32,021 nt of DNA from Synechococcus sp. SB0662_bin_14. GTDB taxonomy: Bacteria; Cyanobacteriota; Cyanobacteriia; PCC-6307; Cyanobiaceae. Both the position numbers and the translations under genes were made by a program. Each line of letters opens with the position of its first letter. Positions within the stretch are counted from its first letter, which is position 1. Location of the stretch: assembly GCA_009840445.1 (NCBI GenBank), contig VXNS01000049.1, forward strand, positions 1 to 32,021, given 5' to 3'. Shown piece by piece: positions 1 through 8,960 of the stretch. The notes beneath the pieces are model-generated. The model saw nothing but the letters and a program-made list of their open reading frames with translations, made no database searches and was not told where the DNA came from.

Positions 1-54
1 ACCCCCGACATCAGGTTTTGGAGACCTGCGTTCTACCAACTGAACTAACGGCGC
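1..54 (-). tRNA. trnW: tRNA-Trp (CCA), cut by the window edge
   Basis: Read on the minus strand from base 54, this gives a 7-base acceptor strand, T8-A9, a D-arm with stem GTTC/GAAC, an anticodon stem CAGGT/ACCTG with loop CTCCAAA (anticodon CCA, tryptophan), the variable loop and the first T-stem bases. The 3' third lies outside the window. It sits 25 bases downstream of rplS on the same strand. In picocyanobacteria tRNA-Trp commonly lies between rplS and secE-nusG, so secE would be expected beyond the edge. Confidence 0.93.
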
Positions 55-79
55 ACCGTCCGATGCCTCCCCATCCACC

Positions 80-544
80 TTAAATGTCTCGGTCAAACCG
101 CTGCTTGACGCGGGTCGCTTTGCCCACGCGGTTGCGCAGGTAAAACAATTTGGCGCGGCGCACCTTACCCCGGCGCCGCACCTTTACGGAGGCCGTCTGG
201 GGTGAGTGGAGCATGAAGACCCGCTCAACGCCAATGCCTTGAAAGATGCGGCGCACCGTGATGGTCTCGTGAAGACCGCTGTGGCGCTTGGCAATCACCA
301 CCCCCTCGTAGGGCTGAACCCGTTCCTTGCCCCCCTCGCTGATTTTGACCCCCACTCTCACGGTGTCACCGACGAAAATGTCCGGCAGCGTATCGGCAGG
401 CTTGAGTTGTTCACGCTCAAAAGCCTCGATCAGAGCCTGACCCTTGAGGACGACTGCGGCCGGCTCGGCAGGAGCGGCATTGCTCTCCGTCTCTACTGAT
501 GGCTCGTCCAGGGCATCCGGGCTGATGGGGGGCGGGGCGCTCAT
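80..544 (-). CDS. rplS: 50S ribosomal protein L19
   Basis: L19 is a large-subunit ribosomal protein at the 30S/50S interface. The 154-residue product has a variable acidic/Ala-Pro N-terminus of about 40 residues, then the L19 core: the [16 protein letters not shown] beta region, the YEGVVIAKR segment, the [15 protein letters not shown] segment and a basic tail with [15 protein letters not shown] placed the start at the ATG at 544, preceded by an AGAGG purine run. A TTG at 562 would add six residues. The next features downstream on this strand are tRNA-Trp and probably secE. Confidence 0.96.
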   Translation of the reverse strand: MSAPPPISPDALDEPSVETESNAAPAEPAAVVLKGQALIEAFEREQLKPADTLPDIFVGDTVRVGVKISEGGKERVQPYEGVVIAKRHSGLHETITVRRIFQGIGVERVFMLHSPQTASVKVRRRGKVRRAKLFYLRNRVGKATRVKQRFDRDI

Positions 545-578
545 GTCACCTCTGCTTCGCAATGAACAGTCATGAACC

Positions 579-905
579 TTAGCGGATCGACTTCCCTTTT
601 GTCCCCGTCAGTCTGGGTCCAAAGCGATTCCAGGCCAGGACGCTCCCCGTGCCCAGTAGCCAGATCACCCCCACCGCTTCCGAGAGTACGTACAGGCTTT
701 TGCCTGGGGTTCCCAGCCACTCCCCCTCATGGAGCACCATCAGCCAGTGGACCTGGTCCCGCTCCAGGCCCAGCCAGTCCTTTCCCAGGCGATAGGTCAC
801 ACCCGTCAAGGCGCTGTTGAGCAGGGGGAGCAGCAGCAGCGGTCCCAGCCGGCCATGCCAACGGCGCATCAGGACAACCATCTGCTGCCAACTCGGCGCT
901 TTCAT
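579..905 (-). CDS. PepSY-type small membrane protein
   Basis: The 108-residue protein begins with a basic patch and the signature [16 protein letters not shown], followed by an Asn-Ser-Ala-Leu-Thr-Gly turn typical of PepSY-associated transmembrane proteins. A loop with the segment [14 protein letters not shown] follows, then a second hydrophobic helix (about residues 75-93). Two membrane segments are therefore likely. Short stand-alone versions of this family occur in cyanobacteria; no reaction is known for them. The gene ends 34 bases before rplS on the same strand and is divergent from map with 65 bases between the starts. ATG start. The family call is by motif only. Confidence 0.72.
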   Translation of the reverse strand: MKAPSWQQMVVLMRRWHGRLGPLLLLPLLNSALTGVTYRLGKDWLGLERDQVHWLMVLHEGEWLGTPGKSLYVLSEAVGVIWLLGTGSVLAWNRFGPRLTGTKGKSIR

Positions 906-970
906 GATTGCGGCAGACTCCCTTCCCCGTGCATCTGCTTTAGGTTAGGGAGCCAGGCCACGGCCCAATC

Positions 971-1801
971 GTGAACAAGCTCTTTGCCGACCTCCTCATC
1001 AAAAGCGCAGGAACCGGCGGACCACGCATTCGCCAGAGCAGGCGTGGCATTGAGACCAAGTCAGCCCAGGAACTGGCCAAGATGCGACAAGCCAGCCGGA
1101 TCGTGGCCACGGTCTTGAAAGAAATCATGGCGCTGGTGGAGCCGGGACAGACCACTGGGGATCTTGATGCCCATGCGGAAAAACGCATTCGGGACATGGG
1201 TGCAGCGCCCAGTTTCAAGGGTTACCAGGGCTTCCCCGCCTCCATCTGCGCCAGCATCAACAACGAAGTGGTCCACGGCATCCCCAGCCGCAAGCGGGTG
1301 ATTCGGGACGGGGACCTGCTGAAGGTGGATACCGGGGCGTATTTTGAAGGCTTCCACGGGGATAGCTGCGTCACCATTGCGGTGGGCGCCGCCAGCGATG
1401 CGGCCCAGCGTCTGAGCCGTGTGGCCCAGGAAGCTCTGATGCGTGGTCTGGCCCAGGTGCGGGCCGGCAACACGCTGCTGGACATTGCCGGGGCCGTGCA
1501 GGATCACGTGGAGTCCCATGGCTATGCCGTAGTGGAGGACTACACGGGCCATGGCATTGGCCGCAACCTTCACGAGGAGCCCTCCGTCTTCAACTACCGC
1601 ACCAACCAGTTGCCCAACGTGCGCTTGCGTCCGGGCATGACCCTGGCGGTGGAGCCCATTCTGAACGCAGGCGGCAAGACCTGTCGCACCCTGCGGGACG
1701 GCTGGACCGTGGTGACGGTGGATCACTCCCTCTCCGCCCAGTGGGAGCACACGGTGCTGGTGACCCGGGACGGCTGTGACATCCTCACGGATCGGGGTTG
1801 A
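971..1801 (+). CDS. map: Methionine aminopeptidase, type I
   Basis: Removes the initiator methionine from nascent cytosolic proteins. In the 276-residue product all expected catalytic positions are visible: the substrate His at about 102, and metal ligands Asp120 (VDTGAY), Asp131 (FHGDS), His194 (GHGIG), Glu228 (AVEPI) and Glu259 (QWEHT). The N-terminal extension of about 27 residues before [10 protein letters not shown] is longer than in the E. coli enzyme. The start used is GTG at 971, so the first residues are uncertain. The last 17 bases overlap the convergent SDR gene. Confidence 0.96.
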   Translation: MNKLFADLLIKSAGTGGPRIRQSRRGIETKSAQELAKMRQASRIVATVLKEIMALVEPGQTTGDLDAHAEKRIRDMGAAPSFKGYQGFPASICASINNEVVHGIPSRKRVIRDGDLLKVDTGAYFEGFHGDSCVTIAVGAASDAAQRLSRVAQEALMRGLAQVRAGNTLLDIAGAVQDHVESHGYAVVEDYTGHGIGRNLHEEPSVFNYRTNQLPNVRLRPGMTLAVEPILNAGGKTCRTLRDGWTVVTVDHSLSAQWEHTVLVTRDGCDILTDRG

Positions 1802-2519
1802 CCACGGCTGTCGGGCGGGTGCAGAGCCGTCCGTAGAGGGCACCCATGAAGCTGGCCAGGGGGGCCAGGAGGTAGGTGCAGGGATTGAAGCTCACGATGA
1901 TTAACCGCAGATCCCAAGCCGCCAGATTCAGAATCCGCTCCGCCACAAAATCAGCAGACATGGGACCGTAGGGATTCAAGCCACTGCGAAACGGTCCCAA
2001 CACCAGGCGCCGGACGATGCAGGGCGCATCCAGACTCTGGAGGGTGAGCAGGGTCCCCAGACTGCGCTTGCTCACCTCGTAGACGGGGCTGAAGGCAGGC
2101 CCCACCTCCGCCTCGGATGTGTTGACCCAGAGTTCGCGGTGGAGCCGCCGCTGGTGTGGAAGTTGACGGGTTTGGAGGAGGAACAGGTCAATCAAGGCCT
2201 GGGCACTCAAGAGATTGGCCTGCAGGGTTTCGGCAATGGCTGTGGCGTCACGGCGCCCCAGGGGATTGACGCCGTGGTTGATCACCAGGATGTCCACGTC
2301 CAGAAGCAGTGCTTCCAGGGCAGCGTCAATCTGCCCGTTCCACACCAGCCACCGCTGACTTGGACCGTCGTCCTGAAGGGCCGGGCTCCGGCTGATGCCA
2401 GTCACCGTGGCCCCTCGGCGTTGTAACCCATGGCGCAGCGCCGTACCCAGGGCGCCGCTGGCGCCCGTGACGGCAATACGCCTTGACCAGAGATTGCGGC
2501 GCTGCGCCATGGGTGTCAT
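1785..2519 (-). CDS. Short-chain dehydrogenase/reductase family protein
   Basis: The 244-residue protein has the Rossmann dinucleotide signature GASGALG near residue 20, an INHG segment equivalent to the SDR NNAG motif near residue 80, and the catalytic-type YxxxK as YEVSK. The catalytic Ser appears as the Thr-Ser of WVNTSEAEV. The C-terminal 60 residues carry a hydrophobic stretch ([14 protein letters not shown]), suggesting membrane association. Substrate unknown. It is convergent with map, overlapping by 17 bases. Two ATGs are possible (2519 and 2510). Confidence 0.85.
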   Translation of the reverse strand: MTPMAQRRNLWSRRIAVTGASGALGTALRHGLQRRGATVTGISRSPALQDDGPSQRWLVWNGQIDAALEALLLDVDILVINHGVNPLGRRDATAIAETLQANLLSAQALIDLFLLQTRQLPHQRRLHRELWVNTSEAEVGPAFSPVYEVSKRSLGTLLTLQSLDAPCIVRRLVLGPFRSGLNPYGPMSADFVAERILNLAAWDLRLIIVSFNPCTYLLAPLASFMGALYGRLCTRPTAVVNPDP

Positions 2520-2671
2520 GGGTCCTCTACCGGGGAATCCTCGCTTGTATCCCTGCCCAACAGCCCATGGAGACCTCCGCCCGTCATCAGGTTAGTCAGA
2601 GCCGAAAACAGGCGGCCTTATTTTGGCCCTACTGTGCGGCGGCGCCGGGATCCAGCCACTTTAGAGACGCC

Positions 2672-2956
2672 ATGGCCGTGTTCTCCCGAGGAGAACTCAC
2701 GGGGGGCCGGCAGATTCGGGAGGGGGAGCCCATCGGGTTTTCCCTGCGGTGGCGACCTGGACAGCTTCCCGCCGATCCGTGCCCCTGCACCTTGACCATC
2801 CACTCGGTTCCGGGAGCCTGCTACCGGTTCTCCGTCCCCGGTTATCAGGCTGTGCTCTGGCTGCTGGAGGTGTGCCGCAGCCGGGCAGGGCATCCCACCG
2901 GTGAACAGGCGGCCGATCTGCCCCAGGCCTTCTGGACCCAGGTGTTTTCTGCTTAG
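2672..2956 (+). CDS. Conserved small hypothetical protein
   Basis: The 94-residue protein starts at ATG 2672. It is rich in Trp/Pro and has a CPCTL motif and a GYQAVLWLLE helix. I recognise it only as a protein often found beside the BioD-like phosphotransacetylase gene in marine Synechococcus; no function is assigned. The frame is open further upstream to 2483, but that part overlaps the divergent SDR gene antisense and lacks conserved character. It ends 26 bases before the next gene, suggesting co-transcription. Confidence 0.68.
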   Translation: MAVFSRGELTGGRQIREGEPIGFSLRWRPGQLPADPCPCTLTIHSVPGACYRFSVPGYQAVLWLLEVCRSRAGHPTGEQAADLPQAFWTQVFSA

Positions 2957-2982
2957 AGTGCCTTCAGCACCTGGTCCTGGCG

Positions 2983-4068
2983 TTGTCCATCACCATGTTG
3001 ATCGGCTCGGCCGAGCCTTACAGCGGCAAGTCCGCCCTTGTGTTGGGCGTTGCCCAGTGGTTCAAATCCCAGGGGATCAGCTTTCGCTACAGCAAACCGC
3101 TGGCCACCAGCCTGGAGCGCCAGCGCCAGTCCTCGGACCGTCTTTTTGACGATGACGCCCACTTGATCGGGGACATGCTCCAGTTGGCGCCCACGGATTT
3201 GATTCCCTCCCTGGCGGCGTCCGCCTCCGCCGGACAGCTTGACTGTGCCGACCTGGGGCAAGCCATGGAGCGGGATTATTTTCCGGCGCTGCAGAAGGAA
3301 CTGGAGGCCTCCACAGCCCAGGTGACCATCATGGAGGGTCCCGGTTCCTTAGCTGAGGGCTACTGCTTTGGCTTGCACTTGCCGGCCCTGGCCACCCGTC
3401 TGGACGCTCCGGTGCTGCTGATTCATCCCTGGCAGGGCAGCACCAGTCTGGAGCCGCTCCTGGACGCCGTTGATCGCCTGGAAGGACGGGCCATGGGTGT
3501 GGTGCTCAATGCCGTGGATCCGGAGGTTGTTCCCTCCTTGAAGCGTGACCTGGAGCCCCTGCTGAAGCGTTTCAACCTGCCGCTGCTGGGTGTTCTGCCC
3601 CGCAGCCCCCTGTTGCGCAGTGTGAGCGTCCGTGACCTGAGTCAGCGGCTGGATGCGGAGGTGCTGTGCTGTCCGGAGCGGCTGGATCTTCTGGTGGAAA
3701 CCCTGTCCATTGGGGCCATGAGCGTCAATTCAGCCATGCAGGTCTTCCGGCGGCAGCGCAACATGGCCGTGGTGACCGGCGCGGACCGCACCGACATCCA
3801 ACTGGCAGCCCTGGAAGCCTCCACCCAGTGCCTGATTCTCACGGGAGCGTCGTCCCCTCTCCCCGAGCTGATTACCCGGGCTGGGGAGTTGGAAGTGCCC
3901 CTGTTGAAGGTGAGCAAGGACACCTTGAACACGGTGGCATTGGTGGAGCGGGCCTTTGGCCATGTGAGGCTCCATGAACCCGTCAAGGCCAGCTTCGCCT
4001 TGCGCCTGATCCAGGAGAATTGCGACTTCACCCCCCTCATGGAGCGACTCAAGCTGCCCCGCTCCTGA
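2983..4068 (+). CDS. BioD-like/DRTGG-domain phosphotransacetylase family protein
   Basis: The 361-residue protein has an N-terminal BioD-like P-loop NTPase domain (P-loop EPYSGKSALV near residues 11-20) running to about residue 215. A DRTGG-type domain follows (GADRTDIQLAAL near residue 267, then the ILTG strand). This is the regulatory half seen at the N-terminus of large Pta enzymes, standing alone without the catalytic PTA_PTB domain, so it is unlikely to make acetyl phosphate. The usual cyanobacterial label is 'phosphotransacetylase family protein'. The start is TTG 2983 or ATG 2995. It is part of a forward gene run. Confidence 0.83.
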   Translation: MSITMLIGSAEPYSGKSALVLGVAQWFKSQGISFRYSKPLATSLERQRQSSDRLFDDDAHLIGDMLQLAPTDLIPSLAASASAGQLDCADLGQAMERDYFPALQKELEASTAQVTIMEGPGSLAEGYCFGLHLPALATRLDAPVLLIHPWQGSTSLEPLLDAVDRLEGRAMGVVLNAVDPEVVPSLKRDLEPLLKRFNLPLLGVLPRSPLLRSVSVRDLSQRLDAEVLCCPERLDLLVETLSIGAMSVNSAMQVFRRQRNMAVVTGADRTDIQLAALEASTQCLILTGASSPLPELITRAGELEVPLLKVSKDTLNTVALVERAFGHVRLHEPVKASFALRLIQENCDFTPLMERLKLPRS

Positions 4069-4147
4069 ATCCCCGGCCCCTGAAACAGTTGTAAAAGCAC
4101 CCACGGAGCAGGGTGACTGCTACCTTGCAAGGAGCTTTGCATGGCCC

Positions 4148-4660
4148 TTGCCCAGATCCCTTGACGTGCCCCCGGTGGATCGGGTTGATACACTGGCCCA
4201 TGAGTTGGCCCTGCTCAACAGCCAGGCCAAGCGGTCCATCGCCATGCTGGGATCCCGGCATGTGGCCATGACCACGTCCCATCTGGTGGAGTTGCTGGCC
4301 AGCGCCCTGGCGCGAGAAGGCCATAACCTGCTCACCTCTGGCGCCTTGGGAACCAATGCCGCCGTCATCCGTGGCGTTCTGGCGGTCAAGCCCAGCGCCT
4401 TGACGGTGGTGCTGCCCCAGAGTCTCTCACGCCAGACCAGGGAGTCACGCCAGCAGATGGAACAGGTGCTTCACCTGGTTGAAAAGCCCGAGCACGATCA
4501 CCTTCCCTTACAAGAGGCCAGTCGCCTTTGCAACAAGGAAATTATTGACCGGTGCGACCAACTCATCTGCATGGTGTTCCATGATAGCCATACCCTCCTG
4601 GAAACAGCCCGGATGGCGGAAGATCAATGCCGACTGGTGAGTGTTCTGTATTTTGATTAG
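4148..4660 (+). CDS. DprA-like DNA recombination-mediator family protein
   Basis: The 170-residue protein is a compact Rossmann domain of the DprA/LOG superfamily: IAMLGSRH as the first strand and loop, GHNLLTSGALGTNAAVIRGVL as the GG-like nucleotide or DNA-binding turn, a PQSLSRQ segment, and a final strand SVLYFD. It is conserved in marine picocyanobacteria as 'DNA recombination-mediator protein A'. Whether it loads RecA or has another role is not shown here. The best start by family length is the TTG at 4148, since no suitable ATG exists. Confidence 0.78.
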   Translation: MPRSLDVPPVDRVDTLAHELALLNSQAKRSIAMLGSRHVAMTTSHLVELLASALAREGHNLLTSGALGTNAAVIRGVLAVKPSALTVVLPQSLSRQTRESRQQMEQVLHLVEKPEHDHLPLQEASRLCNKEIIDRCDQLICMVFHDSHTLLETARMAEDQCRLVSVLYFD

Positions 4661-4664
4661 GGCC

Positions 4665-4763
4665 ATGGGCATCTGGCTGACCAGTTGGGGACTGATCGAC
4701 CTGGGGGCCGTCCTGCTGGTGCTGGTGCTGGTGGTAGCGTTTCTTGCCCGCTGGCGTCGCTGA
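4665..4763 (+). CDS. 32-residue single-span membrane peptide
   Basis: An ATG five bases after the DprA-like stop opens a 32-codon frame: a short N-terminus with WLTSWGLIDLG, one hydrophobic helix (about residues 14-27, Leu/Val/Ala), and a basic end RWRR before TGA. Size and topology resemble photosystem or cytochrome small subunits, but I cannot match it to PsbX, PsbY, Psb30, PetL, PetM or PetN. The upstream AGGG is a weak ribosome-binding signal. It ends 25 bases from the convergent hemL stop. Confidence 0.5.
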   Translation: MGIWLTSWGLIDLGAVLLVLVLVVAFLARWRR

Positions 4764-4788
4764 CCAGCGTCAGGCTCTCCGCAAAGGG

Positions 4789-6135
4789 TCAGGCAATTTC
4801 CGCAAAGGACTCGCGGAAGGCCTCCAGAGTGGTGTCGATGTCGTTGTCACTGTGGGCCAGGGAGGTGAAGCCCGCTTCAAAGCCACTGGGCGCCAAGTAG
4901 ACACCGCGCTCCAACATGGCCCGGTGGAGCCGGCCAAACCGCTCGTGGTCCGCCTCTTTGGCATCGGCAAAGTTGCGCACGGGCTGGTCACGGAAGAAGA
5001 AGCCGAACATGCCGCTGATGCTGCCGCCGCTGATGGGGAGCCCCGCCTCTCGGCCCGCTTCCAGGATCCCTGCCACCAACCGCTTGGTGATGGTCTCCAG
5101 ATGCTCATAGGCGCCCGGGCGCTTGAGGAGTTCCAGGGTGGTAATCCCGGCGGTCATGGCCAGGGGATTGCCGCTGAGGGTTCCAGCCTGATACATGGGA
5201 CCTTCCGGAGCCACCATGGCCATCACCTCGGCGCGACCGCCGTAGGCCCCCACCGGCAACCCACCGCCGATCACCTTGCCCATGGTGGTGAGGTCGGGGG
5301 TGACGCCAAAGCGGGCCTGGGCACCGCCGTAGCCAATGCGAAAACCTGTCATCACCTCGTCAAACACCAGCAGAGATCCCTGGTCCCGGGTGAGTTCCCG
5401 CAGTCCCTCCAGGAAGCCGGCATCCGGGGGAATGAATCCGGCATTGCCCACCACAGGCTCCAGGATGACGCCGGCAATCTGGTCCTGGTGTTCCGCAAAC
5501 AACGCCTTGACGGCTTCCAGGTCGTTGTAAGGAGCCGTCAGGGTGGAGGCCGTGGCCGCACGCAGCACGCCCGGGGAGTCGGGCAGGCCAAGGGTGGCCA
5601 CGCCGGAGCCCGCCTTCACCAGGAACATGTCCGCGTGGCCGTGATAGCAGCCCTCGAACTTGATCAGCTTGTCCCGACCCGTGAAGGCGCGCATCAGCCG
5701 CAGAACCGCCATGCATGCCTCCGTGCCGGAGTTGACGAAGCGCACCTTCTCCACGGAAGGCACGGCCTCGATCACCATCTCCGCCAAGGTGTTCTCCAAG
5801 AGGCAGGGGGCGCCAAAGGAGGTGCCTTGATCCAGGGCCTCATGGAGGGCGTTGATCACCTCGGCACGGGCATGGCCACAGATGGCCGGCCCCCAACTGC
5901 CCACGTAGTCGATGTAGCGGTTGCCGTCCACGTCCCACACGGACGAGCCTTTGACGTGATCAAAGACGATGGGTTTGCCGATGACTGAACGAAACGCCCG
6001 GACCGGTGAATTAACGCCCCCCGGCATCAGTGCCTGAGCGGCGTCAAAGATCTCTCCGGAGCGGGTCGTATTCAGCGAAGAAGCTGGAGCCACGTCGTCG
6101 AGTTCGATGGGGTCAAACCTACAGGGTAAAACCAT
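4789..6135 (-). CDS. hemL: Glutamate-1-semialdehyde 2,1-aminomutase
   Basis: PLP enzyme making 5-aminolevulinate from glutamate-1-semialdehyde, the C5 entry to heme, chlorophyll and phycobilins. In the 448-residue product the PLP lysine is about Lys287 in [10 protein letters not shown]. Further markers are [13 protein letters not shown] near residue 40, [15 protein letters not shown], and FDEVMTGFR with the cofactor-binding Asp259. It is slightly longer than the usual 425-435 residues because of the N-terminus, and an internal start is possible. It follows xthA on the same strand after 18 bases, suggesting one transcript. Confidence 0.97.
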   Translation of the reverse strand: MVLPCRFDPIELDDVAPASSLNTTRSGEIFDAAQALMPGGVNSPVRAFRSVIGKPIVFDHVKGSSVWDVDGNRYIDYVGSWGPAICGHARAEVINALHEALDQGTSFGAPCLLENTLAEMVIEAVPSVEKVRFVNSGTEACMAVLRLMRAFTGRDKLIKFEGCYHGHADMFLVKAGSGVATLGLPDSPGVLRAATASTLTAPYNDLEAVKALFAEHQDQIAGVILEPVVGNAGFIPPDAGFLEGLRELTRDQGSLLVFDEVMTGFRIGYGGAQARFGVTPDLTTMGKVIGGGLPVGAYGGRAEVMAMVAPEGPMYQAGTLSGNPLAMTAGITTLELLKRPGAYEHLETITKRLVAGILEAGREAGLPISGGSISGMFGFFFRDQPVRNFADAKEADHERFGRLHRAMLERGVYLAPSGFEAGFTSLAHSDNDIDTTLEAFRESFAEIA

Positions 6136-6153
6136 ACCCCTGGCACCATGCCT

Positions 6154-6966
6154 TTAACGGTCCATCGTGGCCCCGGCAGTCAGGTCCACCACCACAGGGG
6201 CATGGTCACTGGGCCGGGGCAGACCCCGCGGCTGACGATCAATCCAGCAGTCCTTTGCGGTGTGGTGGAGGTCCCGGGTCAGGTAAATGTGGTCCAGACG
6301 CCATCCCCGGTTCCGCCGCCAGCCCCCACTGCGGTAGTCCCACCAACTCCAGTGGCCGCTCTCCGGATGGAATCGCCGAAACACGTCCTTCAGTTCCGAT
6401 CCCAGCACCACTTGCAGGGCCTCCCGCTCCTGTTGGCTGGCCATGACGTGGCCCTTGAACTGCTGCGGGTCATGCAGATCCCGGTCCTCAGGGGCAATGT
6501 TGAAGTCCCCAACCATGCAGAGGGGTTCACCCTGCTCAAGCTGGGTGGCCACGTAGCGGCCAAGGCAGTCCAACCAGTTCAACTTGAAGCTGTAGCTCTT
6601 GCTGCCGACGGACGCCCCGTTGGGAACGTAAAGGTTAAGAAGCCGCAGGGGACCCAGGCGGGCACTGATCACACGTTTTTGCCCACTGAGGACCACGGCT
6701 TCTTCGTCTTCCTCCAGCAACCCGTCAAAACCAATGCGCACGTCCTCCAACGGTTGGCGGCTGACGAGCGCCACGCCGTTGGAGGTCTTCTGACCACTGA
6801 CGGCGGCCCTGTAACCCACGGCCTTCAGCAGGTCGTGGGGGAACAGGTCGTCGGTCACCTTGGTTTCCTGAAGGCAGAGCACGTCCGGCTGGTGTGTCTC
6901 CAGCCAGCGGATCACCTGCTCCAGCCGGACCCGCAGGGAGTTGACGTTCCAAGTGGCGATGCGCAT
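6154..6966 (-). CDS. xthA: Exodeoxyribonuclease III (AP endonuclease)
   Basis: Base-excision repair nuclease of the ExoIII/EEP family. The 270-residue product starts at ATG 6966 with MRIATWNVNSLR, the exact family N-terminus. The longer frame from TTG 7011 adds 15 unlike residues and is rejected. Catalytic signatures: LQETK (Glu34), LYVPNG, VGDFNIAPEDRD, the WRLDHIY helix and the terminal SDHAPV catalytic His. It is upstream of hemL on the same strand and divergent from a secreted-protein gene at 7063. Confidence 0.96.
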   Translation of the reverse strand: MRIATWNVNSLRVRLEQVIRWLETHQPDVLCLQETKVTDDLFPHDLLKAVGYRAAVSGQKTSNGVALVSRQPLEDVRIGFDGLLEEDEEAVVLSGQKRVISARLGPLRLLNLYVPNGASVGSKSYSFKLNWLDCLGRYVATQLEQGEPLCMVGDFNIAPEDRDLHDPQQFKGHVMASQQEREALQVVLGSELKDVFRRFHPESGHWSWWDYRSGGWRRNRGWRLDHIYLTRDLHHTAKDCWIDRQPRGLPRPSDHAPVVVDLTAGATMDR

Positions 6967-7062
6967 GGACTTCACAAACAAAAGCCTGGATGAACGGGGA
7001 TCCGGGGCCAAGGACCCGGTCTCTCTTCATACAGTTGGGGAACAGACCCTAGTGAACGTGCC

Positions 7063-7467
7063 GTGGTGCGCTGGAAACGCCTCATGCTGCTCGCCCTGCC
7101 AACCTCTCTCCTGAGCGTCCCCATGGCGCGGGGGGATACACCGTCCTCTTCCCCAGGCATCACACGGGATGATCAGCGGGAGGAGCGTTTCTATAACTTT
7201 GACAACGGTCGCCAGTCGGGAGGGGGATTCAAGGATCCCTCCGACCTGATCCGCAAGCTCCAGGGCGCCCGTAACCTGCAGCGCGCCACGGAACCGACGG
7301 ATGCCCTGGATACGGCCCTGGACGGCTTTACCTGGCCGGACGAGGAGGGGGACACCGACGACCCCTGCCTCGTGTGGACTCCCCCGTGTCTTTACCCGAC
7401 AACGACGGCCTTGGAGGAGGAGGGAGATACCGGCAACAGCATGTCACCACCGTCCACCACGCCTTGA
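7063..7467 (+). CDS. Small secreted hypothetical protein
   Basis: The 134-residue protein has a classical signal peptide: basic VRWKR, a hydrophobic core LMLLALPTSLL and a likely cleavage after SVPMARG. The mature part is acidic and Pro/Thr-rich, with a conserved-looking segment ERFYNFDNGRQ...GFKDPSDLIRKLQGA that I associate with a hypothetical family next to glycolate dehydrogenase genes in marine Synechococcus. No function is known. The start is GTG 7063 (7066 is equivalent; ATG 7084 would shorten the signal). It ends 15 bases before glcD. Confidence 0.68.
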   Translation: MVRWKRLMLLALPTSLLSVPMARGDTPSSSPGITRDDQREERFYNFDNGRQSGGGFKDPSDLIRKLQGARNLQRATEPTDALDTALDGFTWPDEEGDTDDPCLVWTPPCLYPTTTALEEEGDTGNSMSPPSTTP

Positions 7468-7482
7468 TTTCCTCTGCTTCCT

Positions 7483-8940
7483 GTGGCCCATTCCCCCCCT
7501 CCTGCCTGGCCCGCCATCCACAAGCGGTTTACTGCCGTACTGGGGGCCAGCCGCGTCCTCAAGCGCCGTGAGGATTTGCTGGCCTACGACTGTGACGGTC
7601 TCACCCTGCACCGTCGCGCCCCCAACCTGGCAGTGCTCCCCCGCACCACTGCCGAGGTGGTGACTGCCGTGAAGCTTTGCGCCGAATTGGGGCTTCCGTT
7701 TGTGGCCCGCGGCAGTGGGACCGGACTCTCCGGCGGGGCAATCCCCGGGGAAGGGGCGGTGCTGATCATCACCAGCCGGATGCGGCGCATTCTGGAAGTT
7801 GACGTGGATAACCAGACCGTTCTCGTGGAGCCCGGCGTCATCAACAACTGGGTCACCCGGGCGGTGGCGGGGGACGGCTTCTACTACGCTCCCGACCCGT
7901 CCTCCCAGAACGTGTGCAGCATCGGCGGTAACGTGGCCGAGAACTCCGGCGGCGTCCATTGCCTGAAGTACGGCGTCACCAGCAACCACGTGCTGGAGCT
8001 GGAGGTGGTGCTGCCCGACGGCAGTCTCACCCGCTTTGGCGGCCATGTGGCGGAAATGCCCGGCCTGGATCTGCGGGGCCTCTTCATCGGTAGCGAGGGC
8101 ACCCTGGGCATTGCCACGGCCATCCGCCTGCGGCTGTTGCGTCAGCCAGAGACGGTACGGGTGCTGCTGGCTGATTTTGCGGCTGTGGAGGCGGCAGGGG
8201 ACGGGGTGCGGCGCATCACCGCGGCCGGCATTTTGCCCACCGGAATGGAAATCATGGACAACTTCACCCTTAACGCCACGGAGGACCTCCTCCAGACCGG
8301 TGTCTACAACCGGCAGTCGGCAGCGGCCCTGTTGGTGGAACTGGACGGCCAGGCCGCCGAGGTGGAAGCTGCTTGCCAGGCGACGAAAGAGCTGCTGACG
8401 GCCGCCGGCGCCCAAGGCCTGCGGAAAGCCGATTCCCCTGCTGAGTGTGAGCGTCTGTGGAAGGGCCGCAAGGCGGCCTTTGCCGCCATGGGTCGCATCA
8501 GCCCCAGCTACTACGTGCAAGACGGTGTGGTGCCCCGCAGCGCCCTGCCCAAGGTGCTCCAGGCCATTGCTGCCATCAGCAGCCGTTACCGCCTCCCCAT
8601 TGCCAACGTGTTCCACGCCGGGGACGGCAACCTCCACCCGCTGATTCTTTACGATCACCAGGAACCGGGCATCATCCAGCGGGTGGAGCAGGCCGGTGCG
8701 GATATCCTGCACCTTTGCGTGGAGATGGGGGGCAGCATTACGGGAGAACACGGCATCGGCGCTGATAAGCGCAGCGCCATGACCTTGATGTTCAGCACCA
8801 TGGACCTGGACACCATGACCCGTGTGCGCCAGGCCATCGACCCCCAGCAACGGGCCAACCCCAACAAGCTCTTCCCCACCCCCACCGGCTGCGCGGAAGC
8901 CTCCCGCCGCTCCGTGCGGGTGCCGGTAGAGGTGTATTGA
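7483..8940 (+). CDS. glcD: Glycolate dehydrogenase, FAD subunit GlcD
   Basis: Oxidises glycolate from Rubisco oxygenation to glyoxylate. The 485-residue product has the FAD-binding PCMH-type domain (VLPRTTAEVV, then the GSGTGLSGGAIP glycine motif and PDPSSQNVCSIGGNVAENSGG) and an FAD-linked oxidase C-terminal domain with NVFHAGDGNLHP and the GEHGIGADKR ending. GTG start. The stop overlaps the possible TTG start of glcF, so the pair is one transcriptional unit. No GlcE gene is seen, which fits cyanobacterial two-subunit GlcDF. Confidence 0.95.
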   Translation: MAHSPPPAWPAIHKRFTAVLGASRVLKRREDLLAYDCDGLTLHRRAPNLAVLPRTTAEVVTAVKLCAELGLPFVARGSGTGLSGGAIPGEGAVLIITSRMRRILEVDVDNQTVLVEPGVINNWVTRAVAGDGFYYAPDPSSQNVCSIGGNVAENSGGVHCLKYGVTSNHVLELEVVLPDGSLTRFGGHVAEMPGLDLRGLFIGSEGTLGIATAIRLRLLRQPETVRVLLADFAAVEAAGDGVRRITAAGILPTGMEIMDNFTLNATEDLLQTGVYNRQSAAALLVELDGQAAEVEAACQATKELLTAAGAQGLRKADSPAECERLWKGRKAAFAAMGRISPSYYVQDGVVPRSALPKVLQAIAAISSRYRLPIANVFHAGDGNLHPLILYDHQEPGIIQRVEQAGADILHLCVEMGGSITGEHGIGADKRSAMTLMFSTMDLDTMTRVRQAIDPQQRANPNKLFPTPTGCAEASRRSVRVPVEVY

Positions 8941-8960
8941 CGCCCCATGGAGCCGTGCCG

